Source of the DNA: Dyadobacter chenwenxiniae
GTDB lineage: Bacteria; Bacteroidota; Bacteroidia; Cytophagales; Spirosomataceae
NCBI RefSeq assembly: GCF_022869785.1
Contig: NZ_CP094997.1
Coordinates: 2,976,001 to 3,040,000 of the forward strand
DNA: 64,000 bases
Direction: 5' to 3'
The notes below the pieces were generated by a model. The model ran no database searches. It saw only the letters and a program-made list of their open reading frames with translations, and was not told the DNA's origin. Shown piece by piece: positions 62,779 to 64,000 of this stretch. Each line of letters opens with the position of its first letter. Position 1 is the stretch's first letter. Made by a program: the position numbers and the translations under genes.

Positions 62779-64000
62779 TTAAAATTCCCCCTCTACGCCC
62801 TCTTTCGGTTTCTTTTTTGCCTGGTGTAATCTATAATTCAAAGTGAGGTTAATCTGCCTTCTGCGCCCCTGAGAGTTGTTTACTGTATAGAAATTATCGC
62901 CTTCAATCACTGACCTGAACTTGCGTGAGTTGAAAACATCGATCACGCTCAATGTAAGTGTGCCATTGTTTCTCAAAATATCACGACTGGCTGCCAGATC
63001 GAGTGTCGCCAGTGCCTTCCGCTTGCCCTGAGGCGTTTGTTGAGGTGCCTCATAGTTGCCCCTTAGCTGCAAATCCGTGTTTTTCCAAAGCGTAAAGCGG
63101 GACATCATCCGCACGAACCAGCTATAAGTATCACTCTGGAATTCTTCGTCCAAATCCGTTCCGTCGGTGATTGCGCGGAAAAAGTTAACACTGCCATCCA
63201 GCTTCCACCACTGGTAAGGCGTAAATGAGCCCGTAAATTCCGCTCCGTAAGCATCTTCTGTCCCCAGGTTTTCGGGGCGCGTATAAGAGCTTCCGTCTTC
63301 CTGAACTCTTCTGATGCTTGTGATCTTCCCGTTTGTGTGACGATAGTAAAGCGATGATGTGAGCGAACCTTTACCCATATATTTAATGTGCCCGAGTTCG
63401 AATGCATTTGTAAATTCGGGATTGAGGTCGGGGTTACCACTCCAGTAGTTACGGTTGTCGCTATAAGTTGCAAACGGGCTCAGATCATTGTATTGCGGCC
63501 TGCGCACCCGGCGGCTGAAACTCAGCTGAAAGGCATTCTGCTTGGCGAAATCGTAGGTCACGTGGACGCTCGGAAAAAGATTGGCGTAAGTGCGCTTATT
63601 CACCTCATTTGTTTGCTTCAATTCCGTGGTTACACCCGTCCATTCTGCACGTAAACCTGCCTGGTAAGAAAATTTGCCTGTTTTGTTCCCCACAATTCCA
63701 TAGGCCGCGTTAATGTTTTCTTCGTATAAAAAGTTGTTGGTAAGGTCGGGTAAAGTGATCCAGCCTTCGCTGGTTTCCTGTGTAACGGTGTAGTTATTCG
63801 TCATGTCACGCGAGCTGCTCCTCGCCCCGGCTTCAAACTTACCCTCTTTGCCAAACGGATGCACATAGTCCATCTGAAACAGCAGTTGTTTTTCCGTTTC
63901 ATAATTTACCGCACGTTGCAGCAGCGGTGGAATGTCGGACGGACTTCCATCGGGCCGGTAAACATTCTCCCGATAATATTGGTCCGAATTTTCCCAGTTG
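62779..64000 (-). CDS. TonB-dependent-type outer membrane beta-barrel receptor, 3' part only
   Basis: The frame stays open past ATG 63873 to the window edge (NWENSDQYYRENVYRP further upstream), so only the last 407 residues are present. It has alternating amphipathic strands (FSYQAGLRAEWTGVTTELKQ, FQLSFSRRVRRPQYNDLSPF, NPDLNPEFTNAFELGHIKY) typical of the OMP_b-brl_3 family. Expected to sit in the outer membrane, importing ligand with TonB energy. The stop is 129 bp before the response regulator gene. Confidence 0.87.
   Translation of the reverse strand, partial: NWENSDQYYRENVYRPDGSPSDIPPLLQRAVNYETEKQLLFQMDYVHPFGKEGKFEAGARSSSRDMTNNYTVTQETSEGWITLPDLTNNFLYEENINAAYGIVGNKTGKFSYQAGLRAEWTGVTTELKQTNEVNKRTYANLFPSVHVTYDFAKQNAFQLSFSRRVRRPQYNDLSPFATYSDNRNYWSGNPDLNPEFTNAFELGHIKYMGKGSLTSSLYYRHTNGKITSIRRVQEDGSSYTRPENLGTEDAYGAEFTGSFTPYQWWKLDGSVNFFRAITDGTDLDEEFQSDTYSWFVRMMSRFTLWKNTDLQLRGNYEAPQQTPQGKRKALATLDLAASRDILRNNGTLTLSVIDVFNSRKFRSVIEGDNFYTVNNSQGRRRQINLTLNYRLHQAKKKPKEGVEGEF

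Overview
The window looks like a Bacteroidota chromosome of the order Cytophagales, plausibly a Dyadobacter-like member of the Spirosomataceae (inference from gene families). Evidence: promoters of the Bacteroidota type (TTG or TTTG about 19-20 bases ahead of TAnnTTTG), few Shine-Dalgarno sequences, an outer-membrane beta-barrel receptor, paired periplasmic PpiC/SurA isomerases and a FUSC-type envelope protein. Host genes flank a complete-looking prophage of about 41.7 kb.

Left host region (1-13610): 3' part of a DUF5009 membrane acyltransferase-like gene, a glyoxalase-fold protein, a helical unknown, two periplasmic peptidyl-prolyl isomerases followed by a MoxR ATPase and an alpha-ketoglutaric semialdehyde dehydrogenase, truA, glnS, a HigBA-type toxin-antitoxin pair, a small unknown, ferritin and a GNAT acetyltransferase.

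Prophage (13611-55310): bounded by an exact 21-bp direct repeat. The right copy is the first seven codons of a FUSC-family gene, so the element entered the 5' end of that gene and restored its reading frame. Inside each boundary lies a 24-bp near-identical direct repeat likely to be integrase arm sites. Layout: tyrosine integrase; a rightward accessory segment (13.8-25.5 kb) with an SSB-tailed protein, SRAP/YedK, a fossil integrase, a coiled-coil/TPR three-gene cassette and a promoter-operator-equipped DUF6169 pair; a leftward late operon (tail fibre, tape measure, frameshifted tail chaperones, tail tube, connectors, HK97 capsid, protease, portal, terminase) and early genes (HNH, DUF4373 replication protein, excisionase-like HTH, KilA-N); a divergent Cro-like/CI-like switch; and a cargo gene joining an unknown N-terminal domain to a DUF900 alpha/beta hydrolase next to the right attachment site. 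It would be a siphovirus-type Caudoviricete with an HK97 head. No lysis gene was recognised.

Right host region (55290-64000): FUSC protein, an old-yellow-enzyme gene with a one-base frameshift at its start, a DMT-family exporter, a small membrane protein, a soluble multi-PAS histidine kinase with a single-domain response regulator, and the 3' part of an outer-membrane beta-barrel receptor.

Most interesting for new biology: the 21.5-24.4 kb cassette, the DUF6169 pair, the DUF900 fusion, a CI-like repressor lacking the Ser/Lys autocleavage dyad, and the winged-helix-like protein ending in an SSB-type tip.
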